Source of the DNA: Lachnospiraceae bacterium
GTDB lineage: Bacteria > Bacillota > Clostridia > Lachnospirales > Lachnospiraceae
NCBI GenBank assembly: GCA_017555455.1
Contig: JAFZGJ010000125.1
Coordinates: forward strand, 1 to 62,682
Length of the DNA stretch: 62,682 nucleotides
Reading direction: 5' to 3'
Below are positions 49,001-57,993 of this stretch, piece by piece (within the stretch, counting starts at the first letter, position 1; each line of letters starts with the position of its first letter). The notes beneath the pieces were generated by a model. That model worked only from the letters and a program-made list of their open reading frames with translations, ran no database searches and was not told the origin of the DNA. Made by a program: the position numbers and the translations under genes.

Positions 49001-49973
49001 CAAGGAAAATATTTTGTATTATGCACCTGTGGAAAGTGAAGAAGAATATAACAGCTATCTCGGGTCACAAAAAAGATTTGAAGAATTATTTACAAAGGAA
49101 ACCATAGCAGAATGTATGAAGCAGGGAATTTGTCGGGGATTGGGATATTCGGTAACCTGCAGGGATGGTGTGTTTGATGAATTTATACAGATTCCGGGAC
49201 ATGGTATTGAAAATTTTGAAAACATAAAAGATACATTTTTTAATGCGTATTTGTTTGTTGGTGGAGTTCAGTTAAAGTATTCAAATCGATTAAATGAGAT
49301 TAAAGGGGAAACAAGAAGAAATTTATTGGAAGTTTTGATAGAAGCCAGAAAAAGAGAGGTGTGCAATAGAAATTATTACATTATATTGCTACGTTTGCTG
49401 GGAATGGAAAAATGGGAAGATGTGGTAAAAGGTATACCGGTTTCCTATTCTGCAGAAGAAATTGTAAAGGCTAATGTTCTTTTGGGGAAAGATTTAAGAG
49501 AAAATTATAGATGTTTTAAAATAGAACATTTTAATCGGATCTTATCGAACATTGTAAAAAATGAATTGGGATCTTCTGCAGAAAATAAGTATCTTCAATT
49601 ATTGCCATTTACATTTAGTCATGAATTACGTTTTTGTGATTATGTATCTGAATATGAAATGCAAAAATTGGATGAAAAGACATATCAGGATGATACAGAC
49701 AGATTGGTGGTAGAATTATTGAAATTATGCCGTGGACAGAGAAAGGTAAATTTTGAGAATCTCTTTGAATTAAATGTGAAGCCTAAGGTTTTTTATAATT
49801 GGTTAGTTCATGTGGTTTGTGAGTGTGATATTAGTAACGCAGATGAACTGGGGGTAAAATTATTTTATAAGTTACAGGAAGAACAATTTGAAGGAAGTGA
49901 GAACCTGAAAATCAAACTCTTTAATAATATGTTGGAAAGAGGGGAGAGAGAACGGAGTTTGGTAATAAAATAA
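46044..49973 (+). CDS. Avs-like NACHT ATPase with N-terminal nuclease domain
   Basis: A 1309-residue STAND protein. Residues 1-130 form a PD-(D/E)xK nuclease like Mrr (PDGQREF with Asp37, then FGQVKYK with Gln63 and Lys65). A NACHT ATPase follows with Walker A GGPGRGKST near residue 275 and Walker B WIFFFDGLDEVPE near 380. The last 700 residues are helical, as in sensor regions. Avs and bacterial NACHT proteins bind phage proteins, oligomerise and activate the effector. The phage trigger is unknown. AGGAGG at 46033 is well spaced. Confidence 0.8.
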   Translation: MRYDFSKMNADSFELMIRSLNQGIFGIACEQYGQGPDGQREFVYNGRIQDRAGNVYEGKTFGQVKYKYIATKENDYLWLKKEIDKELKGFEEKDAEYRPNNYLFYTNIVLTPVKDTGVKDKINKHIEKYKKIIPNIYILGYDEVCALLDNNEDVRAAYAPYVLSGDVLMKLLQNSPWDYSEILKKYLALELEEDMYTRMEQAGSVTEKKISIEKVCVDIDVMEANNRNRYKFAKRVLKIGNQILGYKKREYQKSMQEIDEFGGQIEKDENFVLLGGPGRGKSTICQFISQIYRANYLCQVKYKDSYSRKFMNEIKEKYGYSIQGMRVPFKIILRDYAAWITRQGEDEPISVLKYMQSRINKITSEEISLIMLKKMLEELPWIFFFDGLDEVPESSNRSEVLREIGHFISITLREAKSDCMVIGTTRMQGYNNDFDDNRYKHVEVAELSKEDCNKYVTKLFEVMEEQIDKREEYLSIMREAMDDDNTSRLMKTPLQATIISILVKSGGKPPHERYSLYQQYYSTMVSREKQKNVIVTLNDNIDWVEDIHLLIANKLQTESEKQENPSAEIGNDEFRVSIKEYIINNMDEYYEKEEEVETKVELFLKTITHRICFLAENRDGFYSFSIRSMQEFFAGTYLVKRVGDKKTMENIRAIAYKSYWRNVLLFALGYIELEKNYLEPEIGALCDEMNGRNNLVRKEHTVDNVCLFGSWLALDILAEDIFKGKCQNKYIKIAARVFEVPFAKNYWKFNLIAGVQYNKLIFFIKEKYEDKHEYTEFVFSLYMKLAENEKNQMEEVIERLMDSCEEKDRIQYCIRILEESNIKNVSWVEKWEEELLGYIEADKVEQFLPKEVVSRLLKNPICEEKIKTNIIVKKFFFLQCLFGEMMPIDGRDKIYPELRIVNQFRWVSSDYRMDKIRLEMNDSFTYTLCEYGPRGGESEALKTYLQQFDMEYLMILYDYVINPSYSRYLELIECLNRQKPYLIEKFKENILYYAPVESEEEYNSYLGSQKRFEELFTKETIAECMKQGICRGLGYSVTCRDGVFDEFIQIPGHGIENFENIKDTFFNAYLFVGGVQLKYSNRLNEIKGETRRNLLEVLIEARKREVCNRNYYIILLRLLGMEKWEDVVKGIPVSYSAEEIVKANVLLGKDLRENYRCFKIEHFNRILSNIVKNELGSSAENKYLQLLPFTFSHELRFCDYVSEYEMQKLDEKTYQDDTDRLVVELLKLCRGQRKVNFENLFELNVKPKVFYNWLVHVVCECDISNADELGVKLFYKLQEEQFEGSENLKIKLFNNMLERGERERSLVIK

Positions 49974-49977
49974 AGTG

Positions 49978-50015
49978 ACAGGAAGCAGTGTGAAGGAATA
50001 AGCACTGCTTCCTGT
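49978..50015. terminator. Bidirectional terminator between converging genes
   Basis: A perfect 13-base stem (ACAGGAAGCAGTG with CACTGCTTCCTGT) has a 12-base loop and is followed by TTTGC. It lies between the NACHT gene and the end of herA. Confidence 0.8.
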
Positions 50016-50038
50016 TTTGCATAAGAACAAGAGCAACT

Positions 50039-51652
50039 TTATAACATCGGTGTATCATTATCTTGTTTTCGGGTACATTTTATTACATGTATAAAAATAT
50101 TTTGAAGTAGATTTATACTTGTAAGAATAGCTTCGCCTTGATTTAATTTCTTTATTTGTTTGACGGAATAATCGTCCAAATGATTCCGGATGGATCTAAT
50201 TTCATCGTTATGTGTAAGGCGATGGACCAGTAAAGTTCCAACTTGACCCAAAAGAACCGATGAAACGTCTTGGGGATTTTGTGAGGTCAAAAATAAAAAA
50301 ATTCCTTTTTTACGACCTTCTCTTGCTACCAAGGTTAATCCGGCGTGAAATTCGTTTTCAGAGTAGAGAGATTTTGTATAACGGTGTACTTCGTCAATGA
50401 AGAAAACGAAAGGAGAAATATTATTTTCTCCAATAATAAAATTACAGATTAAATCGATAATCATGCCTCCAATCCCCTCAGTAGCACCAAGTGTTGATGT
50501 ATTAATGTATAAACTGGTATTTGGCTTGTGAATAAATTCATCTATTTCATTCAGTAAGTCGAACATTCCAGGATTGTGGGTAAAAAAACTTAAAAAGTTG
50601 GTATTACTTAATTGAAAGTTGACTTTTTGAATAAGATAACTATTTAAATTGGATCTAAAGGAGTCATATATATAAGCAGTTCCTCTATTATTAGGAGGTT
50701 CTGAAACGGATTCAGCAGCTATTTGCTCCGGTAAGAGTGAAATATCAAAATCTGTATCTGAATCAGAAACAGAGGCGAGATTTAACTGCATTTGTGCGAT
50801 GTTTTCACCTTCTTTCTTTAAATAAGTTGTTTGTCTGTTTTTACGTTGATAGCGCAAAGATCTAATTGCTTCAGCAAGGACAGCGTTTTGTGTATTACTG
50901 TTTGTTTCAAAGAGCATAGACCATTGTTGCATGGAAATTTTTCCAGGAGAAATGGTAGTATCTATTCCTAAATTTAATTTTTTTACCTCATGTGTAGAAA
51001 AGGAATTTTGGTATTCGCCGGTAGGATCAATGATTAATGCTTTTTTCTTCACAATAACGAGTTTATCTAATATAGATAAAGCAGAAGTGGATTTCCCGCT
51101 GTTTGTAGCCCCCACTACAAACAGATGACGGTTGAATAGTGTACTGGGTTTTAAAGATACTTCAACGTTTTCCATATTAGGATAAGTTGCGAATGCCGGA
51201 AGATAATCTTCTGAGGAAGTATTGGTTTCCAAGGATTCTACGTACTTTTGCACAATGGTTTTATTTGCCAGATATACCTTATCAGTAATGCCAACAGTAA
51301 AAAATTCCGGCAATTTAAATTTTTTGTCATGGTGTGTCATTAGTCCGATAATGTCAATGTTTATTTCAGGAAATACTGTTTCAGGTTTTCCTAAATGGAT
51401 GGATTCGTGGAGATTTTCAGAAGATGGAACTTTAGAATGAAAAACTTCACCAAGAAAAACACCGCGAATAGAATCAATTACAACTAAATAGTTTATAGTG
51501 TTTGGAATAAGGGATTCATCGATTATTTTTCGATGGGACAAAAGTGTAAGGTTTTCCACCTGAGCAATACTGTTGTCTCTATAAACCTGAGAAATACGTC
51601 CAATATAAAAGTTGTTTTTATCAATGTTATTGTACAAAGAGTCAATCGTCAT
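50039..51652 (-). CDS. herA: HerA-like ATPase of a SIR2-HerA system
   Basis: A 537-residue FtsK/HerA-type ATPase. An N-terminal HAS-barrel-like region is followed by Walker A GATNSGKST (near residue 185), DPTGEY, Walker B FVFFIDEVHRY and the sensor segment FLTSQNPQDVSS. HerA forms a hexamer that assembles with SIR2 effectors. The start overlaps the end of the SIR2 gene by 11 bases, so the two are translationally coupled. No NurA nuclease lies nearby, in keeping with a defence role. Confidence 0.87.
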   Translation of the reverse strand: MTIDSLYNNIDKNNFYIGRISQVYRDNSIAQVENLTLLSHRKIIDESLIPNTINYLVVIDSIRGVFLGEVFHSKVPSSENLHESIHLGKPETVFPEINIDIIGLMTHHDKKFKLPEFFTVGITDKVYLANKTIVQKYVESLETNTSSEDYLPAFATYPNMENVEVSLKPSTLFNRHLFVVGATNSGKSTSALSILDKLVIVKKKALIIDPTGEYQNSFSTHEVKKLNLGIDTTISPGKISMQQWSMLFETNSNTQNAVLAEAIRSLRYQRKNRQTTYLKKEGENIAQMQLNLASVSDSDTDFDISLLPEQIAAESVSEPPNNRGTAYIYDSFRSNLNSYLIQKVNFQLSNTNFLSFFTHNPGMFDLLNEIDEFIHKPNTSLYINTSTLGATEGIGGMIIDLICNFIIGENNISPFVFFIDEVHRYTKSLYSENEFHAGLTLVAREGRKKGIFLFLTSQNPQDVSSVLLGQVGTLLVHRLTHNDEIRSIRNHLDDYSVKQIKKLNQGEAILTSINLLQNIFIHVIKCTRKQDNDTPML

Positions 51653-52847
51653 AATATTCTCCTAAATAATCTGTCAAATCTGAGTTCATGGTTGCTTGTA
51701 AAAAGGCAATTTGATAATTATGTTTCATTAATTCCGTTAGCTTATCCCAGTTAGGATTACTTTGATTAATATTGTAGTCACTGATTAACAGAGCAAGACT
51801 TTTGTTATGTAATATTGCCTGAATTATCATTTGTGATATGTGATTATCTGCAAAACTGAAACCGGAAGTAATCAGAAGCGTATTAGGACGTTTCAACAAT
51901 TCCTGAAATTTTGCAAATAATTCAAAATAGGGGTCTTGATAGCTTTGCATATATTTTTCAGAACTTGGAAAAATCATAATTGGCTCTATAACATCGGATT
52001 TTTCTTTTCTGCGGATACCTTGACCGTCACGTTCCCAGGTTAAGGAACCGTGAAGTTTAAGAAGGTTAAGTATATTCTTCTTATATTCAAGTTCTCGGGT
52101 TTTTATATTTTCGATATCTTTTACAAGATTCCATTCAAACATATCACTGTCAAAATATGGGCGGTGAGAAAATGAAAAACCATCCATTACTGTGTAGCCG
52201 ATACTATCTGCGGCATCTTCAATCAAGGTATCGTAGTTTGTAGTCACGATAGTAAGTTTACTTGGAGCATTTACCAGGTGTGATACCGTATTGATGAAAG
52301 CAGAGTGTTTTAGGTAGCTGTTATCATAATCGTAGCTTGTGTTAGATATAATCAAAGAAAGAATTTTCTTTTTTGAGGCAATATATTTGTCATGTTCAAT
52401 GGCAGATACATATTTCTCAAAGGAAAGTAAATTGGAAAGAAAATCTTCAAGGTTAAAAGCTGAATTAAGTTTAATGTTTCCATCTGTATCTGATATTTCC
52501 ACTGGAATATCGTATTTGCACAAATCTGCAAGCTGTTGAAGAGTAAAAAGGCTTGGATCAAGTTTGAGTTCATCATTAATTAGTGTAGCAAGCATAAAGA
52601 CCGTTTTTCCAAAGCGAGTATCAACTGTTCCTGCGGTACATAGTACAGAAGCACCGGCACCAATAAGTGCGATGATATTACTAAATGATTTGTGGATAAA
52701 GGAGGAAATTTCTTTTTTTATCAATGAGTTAAATTCTGATTGTTGAATATCCATATCTTTGTCATTTTTTATTGGAGTGTTATTCTTAAAAAATTGGTCA
52801 TTTTCTGATGAATATATTAAATTGGATGAAATGTAATGTTCGTTCAT
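51642..52847 (-). CDS. SIR2-domain NADase of a SIR2-HerA system
   Basis: A 401-residue SIR2-family protein. GAGAS at residues 63-67 binds NAD, TTNYDTLIE carries the catalytic Asn and LLKLHGSLTW the catalytic His. The C-terminal region (LLITSGFSFADNHI) completes the fold. In SIR2-HerA (Nezha) systems the complex depletes NAD on infection. AAAGGAG lies nine bases before the ATG. Both active-site residues are intact, unlike in the ThsA copy at 59273. Confidence 0.87.
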   Translation of the reverse strand: MNEHYISSNLIYSSENDQFFKNNTPIKNDKDMDIQQSEFNSLIKKEISSFIHKSFSNIIALIGAGASVLCTAGTVDTRFGKTVFMLATLINDELKLDPSLFTLQQLADLCKYDIPVEISDTDGNIKLNSAFNLEDFLSNLLSFEKYVSAIEHDKYIASKKKILSLIISNTSYDYDNSYLKHSAFINTVSHLVNAPSKLTIVTTNYDTLIEDAADSIGYTVMDGFSFSHRPYFDSDMFEWNLVKDIENIKTRELEYKKNILNLLKLHGSLTWERDGQGIRRKEKSDVIEPIMIFPSSEKYMQSYQDPYFELFAKFQELLKRPNTLLITSGFSFADNHISQMIIQAILHNKSLALLISDYNINQSNPNWDKLTELMKHNYQIAFLQATMNSDLTDYLGEYYDD

Positions 52848-53191
52848 AATTTGCGTCTCCTTTGTGTTTTATAAATTTATTATAAAGGTTGCCATAGAGA
52901 AAATAAATGGAGCTATGGGGGAGATGAAAAGGAACTATAGTGCATTGCACTTTGGATAAAAGCATGAAATTATTAAGATGAAAATACGTTAGGTTAGCTT
53001 GAAAGATAAGAACAAAAGGTATAAAATACAAGAACCATAGCACGTTGCATAATACAAGAGTATATGTGAAAATATTGAAAAATATTATGTGAATTATATT
53101 TCAGAAAGTAAGGTGCAATGATGGAATTTCAGAAGGAAGTTTGGATATATTATAATATATCCAAAGTTTGATTTAAGCAGAGGGAGATAAA
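52848..53191. other. Intergenic region between divergent defence units
   Basis: This 344-base gap carries the leaders of the SIR2 gene (- strand) and the small-protein gene (+ strand). It holds a GGAACTATAG motif at 52931, a short dyad AGTGCA/TGCACT at 52939, the dyad AATATT-GAAA-AATATT near 53072 and the 26-base palindrome at 53140. No further gene was seen. A TATAAT for the SIR2 gene is present on the - strand with a poor -35. Confidence 0.6.
53140..53165 (+). promoter_or_regulatory. 26-bp perfect palindrome over a -10 box
   Basis: The two 13-base arms (TTTGGATATATTA and its complement) meet without a spacer. The centre contains TATAAT at 53151; TTCAGA at 53128 would be a modest -35 with a 17-base spacer. 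The position, 27 bases before the small-protein ATG, fits an operator for a dimeric repressor. Confidence 0.6.
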
Positions 53192-53386
53192 ATGAGTAAC
53201 AGTAAAGGTTATAAAAAGACCACAGGGATAAAATTTAATTTGCAGGAAGTAAGAGATGCAATTGCACCTGGTGCTATAGGTACTTTTATTAAGGCAAAGA
53301 AAAAGAAAAAAGAAGTCGATTTGGAAGAAATATATGGTATAAAGCCCGAAAGAAAAGTCTATGAATCAACAGATTTTAAATTGTAA
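53192..53386 (+). CDS. Small charged protein of unknown function
   Basis: A 64-residue protein with a lysine cluster (KAKKKKKEVDLEE) in the middle and no membrane segment. It has a clear AGAGGGAG ribosome site, sits directly behind the palindromic promoter and is followed by a terminator, so it is probably a real gene. I recognise no family. As first gene of the unit it could be a small regulator, antitoxin-like partner or accessory factor of the metallopeptidase-ATPase-HNH genes; none of these is shown. Confidence 0.6.
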   Translation: MSNSKGYKKTTGIKFNLQEVRDAIAPGAIGTFIKAKKKKKEVDLEEIYGIKPERKVYESTDFKL

Positions 53387-53387
53387 A

Positions 53388-53420
53388 GTCCCTGATTAAT
53401 ATCAGAGGCTTTTTTCTTTT
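53388..53420 (+). terminator. Terminator or attenuator after the small gene
   Basis: GTCCCTGAT pairs with ATCAGAGGC (one mismatch) around a TAAT loop and is followed by six T. It would end most transcripts before the metallopeptidase gene and so set a high ratio of the small protein. Confidence 0.7.
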
Positions 53421-53449
53421 TAGAAAATAAATGATAGGGAGGGACACAA

Positions 53450-56065
53450 ATGAAAAATATATGCAGACCTTTTATTCTATATAGCGATTTTTTGCCGCCA
53501 GTGAAAGAATGTAGAGAATGGAAATACTTATCTTTTGGCTATTACGATGGTGTAGATGTTGAAGAAAATTTGTTTAATGATGACAAATGGGATTTAAATA
53601 AATTGTGGGATACAATTTCAAAACGGAAAAAGAAATTAAGTGGAAGCTATACAGAAAAAATTATATTTGGGTTTAGAACGGAAGAAGATGATGAAAAAAG
53701 GGATGAAGAATTTTGGAGTACTCAAAAGGCTTTTCCATTTTTATTTCTTGTTTTGCTTCAAAATAGAGACAAAGGAGAAAAATTAATTTCTTTATGGGAA
53801 AAGAGAAAAGGGCTTGAAGCAGAGATTGAAAAAGAAGGGGTTAAAGCAATATCATATTTGACGTTGGATAATAGTGATTTGTTGCTTGTACTTGGTTGTA
53901 AAGAATATACGGTAGGTGCACAACTGATTGATAGTTTTCATACAGGCAGATCTGTTTTGAATGAGTATGATTGGAATTTAGGGTATAGTTATTCAATTCC
54001 GTCTGTAAGAAAAGAATTTTTAAATAAAACAGAGAGTTTGAATAAAATTGGCGGAATGGTAGAAAGTGCCTATATTCATACAATTTCAAAGTATCCGGGA
54101 AGTACCGAAAAAATATATAAAGAAATATATGAGAAGGTAAAAAAGTATAATAATGGTATTTTGAAAGATGTTGAAAAGAAAGCTATTTTGGGATGTAATG
54201 ATGATGTGATTGTATTGAAAAATATACCATGGAGTCTTTTTTTGAGTTTCTATCAGGACGAAACAGGTATTTTAAATCATTCCAGTTTATTGTATAGGGA
54301 GGGCATTACGGGAGTCACAACTATTATAGGTGTTCGGGAAGATGAAAGAGAGAATATAAATAATACTTCTCTAGATAGCAAAAATACATTATGTGCTAAA
54401 TTGCGTAAAAAGTGCAATGAGGAACAAGGAAATGGGGAAGACAGCAGTAGGGATGTTGTAAAGGATAAATTATTATTATTGTTGAATTCATTAGAAAAGT
54501 ATGAAAATTCTCTTTTTCCTGATTATACGTTTTTGTCGGCTTTGGGACCTATTGATATGTTAATTGATTTGGTGGATGAAGTAAGAGAAAGAGATGAAGG
54601 AACCAGATATGATGAATTTTATGAATTTTTAGCGGGATTTAATATGTACGCACAGACCTCAGTGCGTACGGATAGACAATTTACGGAAATTCCCGGATTT
54701 AATGTGCAGATGTATGAAACACCGGTTAAGATTAATGCTTTATATAATGCAGTAGTATATGATTTGAAAAATGCATTAAATCAAAAGGATAAAAATGGCT
54801 TACCAGAGTATGAATTTTTGCTTTGTCCGGGAATGGTAAGTAATATGTCTGTAAAAGAAATTTATGCAGATTGCATTGAAAATAGGAGATTATTTATTGT
54901 AAATATTTCAGATAAGCAGGCATATAATCCACAGCTAATTTTAACTATGCTAGGTCATGAAGTCTGTCATGTTGTGGGAAGAAGTATGAGAGGGCGAAAA
55001 GAAACACGATATGCTCTTATTAACGAAATGTTAACCACAGTCTTTGTTCAATATTTATATTGGGAAGCATTAAATTATACAAAAGGAAAAGTACTTAGTA
55101 TTGTTCCCAAAGAAATATGGGAACAATTGTGGGAGGCAGTTCGAGCAGAGATTGATACGAGAATTAACCAAGAAAAAGATAATGGAAACAATAGATGGTT
55201 ATTTTCAGATAATGATTACGAAATGGAAGAAAGAGAAACTTGGAATAAATTATTGAAGAATTACCTGTATCATACTAGAATGCTTAAATTAGTGTTGGAC
55301 GATTATATGCATGATATAATTAACAATAAAGAATATGTATCGTCTGTTTTAAACGATTGCGAATTAAAAGAATTTATAGAAACAAAAATGGATGAGTTGA
55401 CGCAATATTCTATATGGAATAAAAGAGAATTAAATATAACTTATATGATTGATCAAGTTATGTATTTATTTAGAGAATGTTTTGCAGATTTAGGAGCAGT
55501 TTTATTGTTAAATCTGTCGGAAGAACAATATTTGGAATCTTTGGCTTGTGCGGCCATAGAACAGGGAGGAAATGTTGATACTTTAGTTGAACAACAACAG
55601 GAAATGATGCGGGCAACAGTAGTATGTGCCTGCATGATGGCTGAAAATGAAGAGATTAAAGCGTTATGGAAGCAAAAAAAATTGTATGATATTTCTGTAA
55701 AAGGAGGAAAGTTAAAAAATTTAGCAGGTGTATTGGTGAGAAGTACAACTAATTATATAGCAAAGTATAAGAGAGGTGAGGTAGAAAATTGGACACTCAA
55801 AGAGGTAAATAAGGAGAATGAGATCCTTTATAGTACTTGCTCTTTGAAATATGTGTATGATTATCTGTGTGAGTGCAGAAAACAATTTTGGGTGGTGCAA
55901 AATAAGCCAGGAGAAATAACGATACAACAATCAATGCAAAGGATTCATGAAATTGTGGAAATATTTAAAGAAGACGAGATGGAAAAAGTAATATTTCATG
56001 TTCAAAAATATATAGATAGTTATAGAAATTTATTGAATACTGAAATAAAGAAGAAGTATGAATAA
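53450..56065 (+). CDS. Putative zinc metallopeptidase of a defence operon
   Basis: An 871-residue protein of no family I can name. GHEVCHVVG gives a zinc-binding HExxH at residues 503-507, and RECFADLGA gives a plausible third ligand Glu676 with Asp680, the gluzincin arrangement. The 500 residues before the motif are soluble and unrecognised. AGGGAGG precedes the ATG. It lies 89 bases before an ATPase gene coupled to an HNH nuclease gene, which suggests a protease working with, or triggered by, the ATPase. Assignment as protease is motif-based. Confidence 0.68.
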   Translation: MKNICRPFILYSDFLPPVKECREWKYLSFGYYDGVDVEENLFNDDKWDLNKLWDTISKRKKKLSGSYTEKIIFGFRTEEDDEKRDEEFWSTQKAFPFLFLVLLQNRDKGEKLISLWEKRKGLEAEIEKEGVKAISYLTLDNSDLLLVLGCKEYTVGAQLIDSFHTGRSVLNEYDWNLGYSYSIPSVRKEFLNKTESLNKIGGMVESAYIHTISKYPGSTEKIYKEIYEKVKKYNNGILKDVEKKAILGCNDDVIVLKNIPWSLFLSFYQDETGILNHSSLLYREGITGVTTIIGVREDERENINNTSLDSKNTLCAKLRKKCNEEQGNGEDSSRDVVKDKLLLLLNSLEKYENSLFPDYTFLSALGPIDMLIDLVDEVRERDEGTRYDEFYEFLAGFNMYAQTSVRTDRQFTEIPGFNVQMYETPVKINALYNAVVYDLKNALNQKDKNGLPEYEFLLCPGMVSNMSVKEIYADCIENRRLFIVNISDKQAYNPQLILTMLGHEVCHVVGRSMRGRKETRYALINEMLTTVFVQYLYWEALNYTKGKVLSIVPKEIWEQLWEAVRAEIDTRINQEKDNGNNRWLFSDNDYEMEERETWNKLLKNYLYHTRMLKLVLDDYMHDIINNKEYVSSVLNDCELKEFIETKMDELTQYSIWNKRELNITYMIDQVMYLFRECFADLGAVLLLNLSEEQYLESLACAAIEQGGNVDTLVEQQQEMMRATVVCACMMAENEEIKALWKQKKLYDISVKGGKLKNLAGVLVRSTTNYIAKYKRGEVENWTLKEVNKENEILYSTCSLKYVYDYLCECRKQFWVVQNKPGEITIQQSMQRIHEIVEIFKEDEMEKVIFHVQKYIDSYRNLLNTEIKKKYE

Positions 56066-56076
56066 AATAAATGAAA

Positions 56077-56124
56077 TTATAAGAGTAGAGGTATGCATTG
56101 CTGGGCATACCTTTTCTCTTATAA
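56077..56124 (+). other. Long intercistronic hairpin
   Basis: TTATAAGAG pairs with CTCTTATAA and AGGTATGC with GCATACCT, giving about 19 pairs with one mismatch and an eight-base loop. There is no T run after it, so it may be an RNA processing or stability element rather than a terminator. Confidence 0.5.
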
Positions 56125-56154
56125 AGTAAATTGTGTTAGAAGAAAAGGGGAAAA

Positions 56155-57993
56155 ATGAATAAAATACTATATATATGGATTCAGAATTCAGAAAATGAAT
56201 TTATGAAAGAAGAAGGATTTAATATAGGAGGGGAGTATTTTTATCAATATGATGCTAAACAAAAAAGGCTTACGTCTCAGGAAAAGAAAGGATATATAAA
56301 AGAATTCTGGGGAGAGAATATTAGTGAAATCTGTTCTGTTGTGGGAACTAATGGTGCAGGAAAGTCTACATTATTATCTGAAATTGTGAAATTTATTTTA
56401 AAAATGGATAATTGTAGGAGAATTGTTATTTATGAAATAGATGAAGGAATATTTTATACGCATAATTTAGAGCATGAGATTATTGTTGAGGCTGGAATAG
56501 AAAGAAGAGAACTAAAGGATGAAGAGATTGTGGAAACTATATTTATCTCTAATTCAATGGAACCGCTTTTTGAAGGATGTAGAGGAATAAGACCGGAAAT
56601 AGGAAGATATATATTGAATGATGCAATGCTGGCAACAGAAGGAGAAAAAATTACCAGAGACTTTCGTTTGAGTAGAGAAAAGTGGGATACGAATAAAGGG
56701 ATACGAAAGAATCAATTAGCTACATTAGCAGATTCGAAAAGAATAAATCGATATGAAAATATTGACAATTTATTTAAAGTGTACTTTTTAACAAATGCAT
56801 CATTAAAAGAATATGGCATGGAGAAATGGGGGAAGATAGTTATTCGTTTTAATTGTAATAACGCTATTCTTGCCACGGAAAAGAGAAACATGTTTTTATA
56901 TAAAATATCAAATAATTTAATTATAAAAAGAAGAACTTTTTTTGATGAAATTAAATTCTTTTATTATTTAGAAATACAACATTATTATGAAAATCAAATA
57001 TGTTATGGATTAGAAGAAATAACAATAATTGATATATATAGGATTCGAGAAAGTATAGAAAAAATAGCATTAGCAAAGAATGGGAAAGCATGCGATATGG
57101 AGTATTATTTTATAAGTGCTGCAGATGAATTAATTGAGTTTCATAATATGCTTTCAAAAGTGATACAGGATAAAGATGAAAAGGGAACATATTTACAAGC
57201 TGATTTTTGGGGATTTAGAGATTTTTTAAAACAAATATTTAAAGCTGTACGAGAAAGACGAGCATCTTTTTTATTACGTTATTTTTCTTTTGAATTAGAT
57301 AAAACGGCTTCTGGAGAGGATGCGTTGTTAAAGTTGTATAGTCGTATTTATTGGGTATTCTGTTCGCAAGAGCAAAGAAAAAATATAATATTATTAATTG
57401 ATGAGATTGATTTGTATATGCATCCTAAATGGCAAAGAGTACTTATAAATAAATTAGTAAATGATATTGGAAAGATTGTAGGAGAAGAGAGTAAGATTCA
57501 AATTATATTTACAACCCATTCACCCATTATTCTGTCAGATATTCCTAAAGCAAATATTTTATTTTTAAAAAATGAGCAAGGTAAATGTGTAGTTGAGAAT
57601 AATGAAATTCATAAAGAGACTTTTGGAAATAATGTACATACGTTGTTTCTGGACTCATTTTTCTTGGATGAAGAGGGGACAATTGGTGAATATGCAGAAA
57701 GAAAAATAAATGAGGTGATACAATTATTACGAAAAGGAGATATACCTAAAGACGCAGAGCAGGGGATTAAAGAAGTAATAAAATGTGTTGGGGATCCATT
57801 GATTAATAAAAAATTAATGTTGTTATATAAAGAAGTGATAAAAGGTGAATTTGATGAAATGATTCTAAAAAATAAGACAGAAATAAACACCATAGATTCT
57901 ATGATTGTATTGCTTAAAAAACAAATTAAAAATCTGCAAGAATCTATTTATGATTTGGAGCGAATGAAAAATGATAAAAATTCAGTTAACTGA
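56155..57993 (+). CDS. AAA/ABC-type ATPase, PtuA-like
   Basis: A 612-residue ATPase of the RecF/OLD/PtuA type. Walker A GTNGAGKST is at residues 64-72, a long insertion follows, and Walker B IILLIDEIDLYMHPKWQ is near residue 412 with FTTHSPIILSDIP after it. The C-terminus is a helical tail of about 120 residues. The last 23 bases overlap the HNH nuclease gene, as in Septu PtuA-PtuB pairs. AAAGGGG precedes the ATG. It probably controls the nuclease by ATP binding. Confidence 0.8.
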   Translation: MNKILYIWIQNSENEFMKEEGFNIGGEYFYQYDAKQKRLTSQEKKGYIKEFWGENISEICSVVGTNGAGKSTLLSEIVKFILKMDNCRRIVIYEIDEGIFYTHNLEHEIIVEAGIERRELKDEEIVETIFISNSMEPLFEGCRGIRPEIGRYILNDAMLATEGEKITRDFRLSREKWDTNKGIRKNQLATLADSKRINRYENIDNLFKVYFLTNASLKEYGMEKWGKIVIRFNCNNAILATEKRNMFLYKISNNLIIKRRTFFDEIKFFYYLEIQHYYENQICYGLEEITIIDIYRIRESIEKIALAKNGKACDMEYYFISAADELIEFHNMLSKVIQDKDEKGTYLQADFWGFRDFLKQIFKAVRERRASFLLRYFSFELDKTASGEDALLKLYSRIYWVFCSQEQRKNIILLIDEIDLYMHPKWQRVLINKLVNDIGKIVGEESKIQIIFTTHSPIILSDIPKANILFLKNEQGKCVVENNEIHKETFGNNVHTLFLDSFFLDEEGTIGEYAERKINEVIQLLRKGDIPKDAEQGIKEVIKCVGDPLINKKLMLLYKEVIKGEFDEMILKNKTEINTIDSMIVLLKKQIKNLQESIYDLERMKNDKNSVN

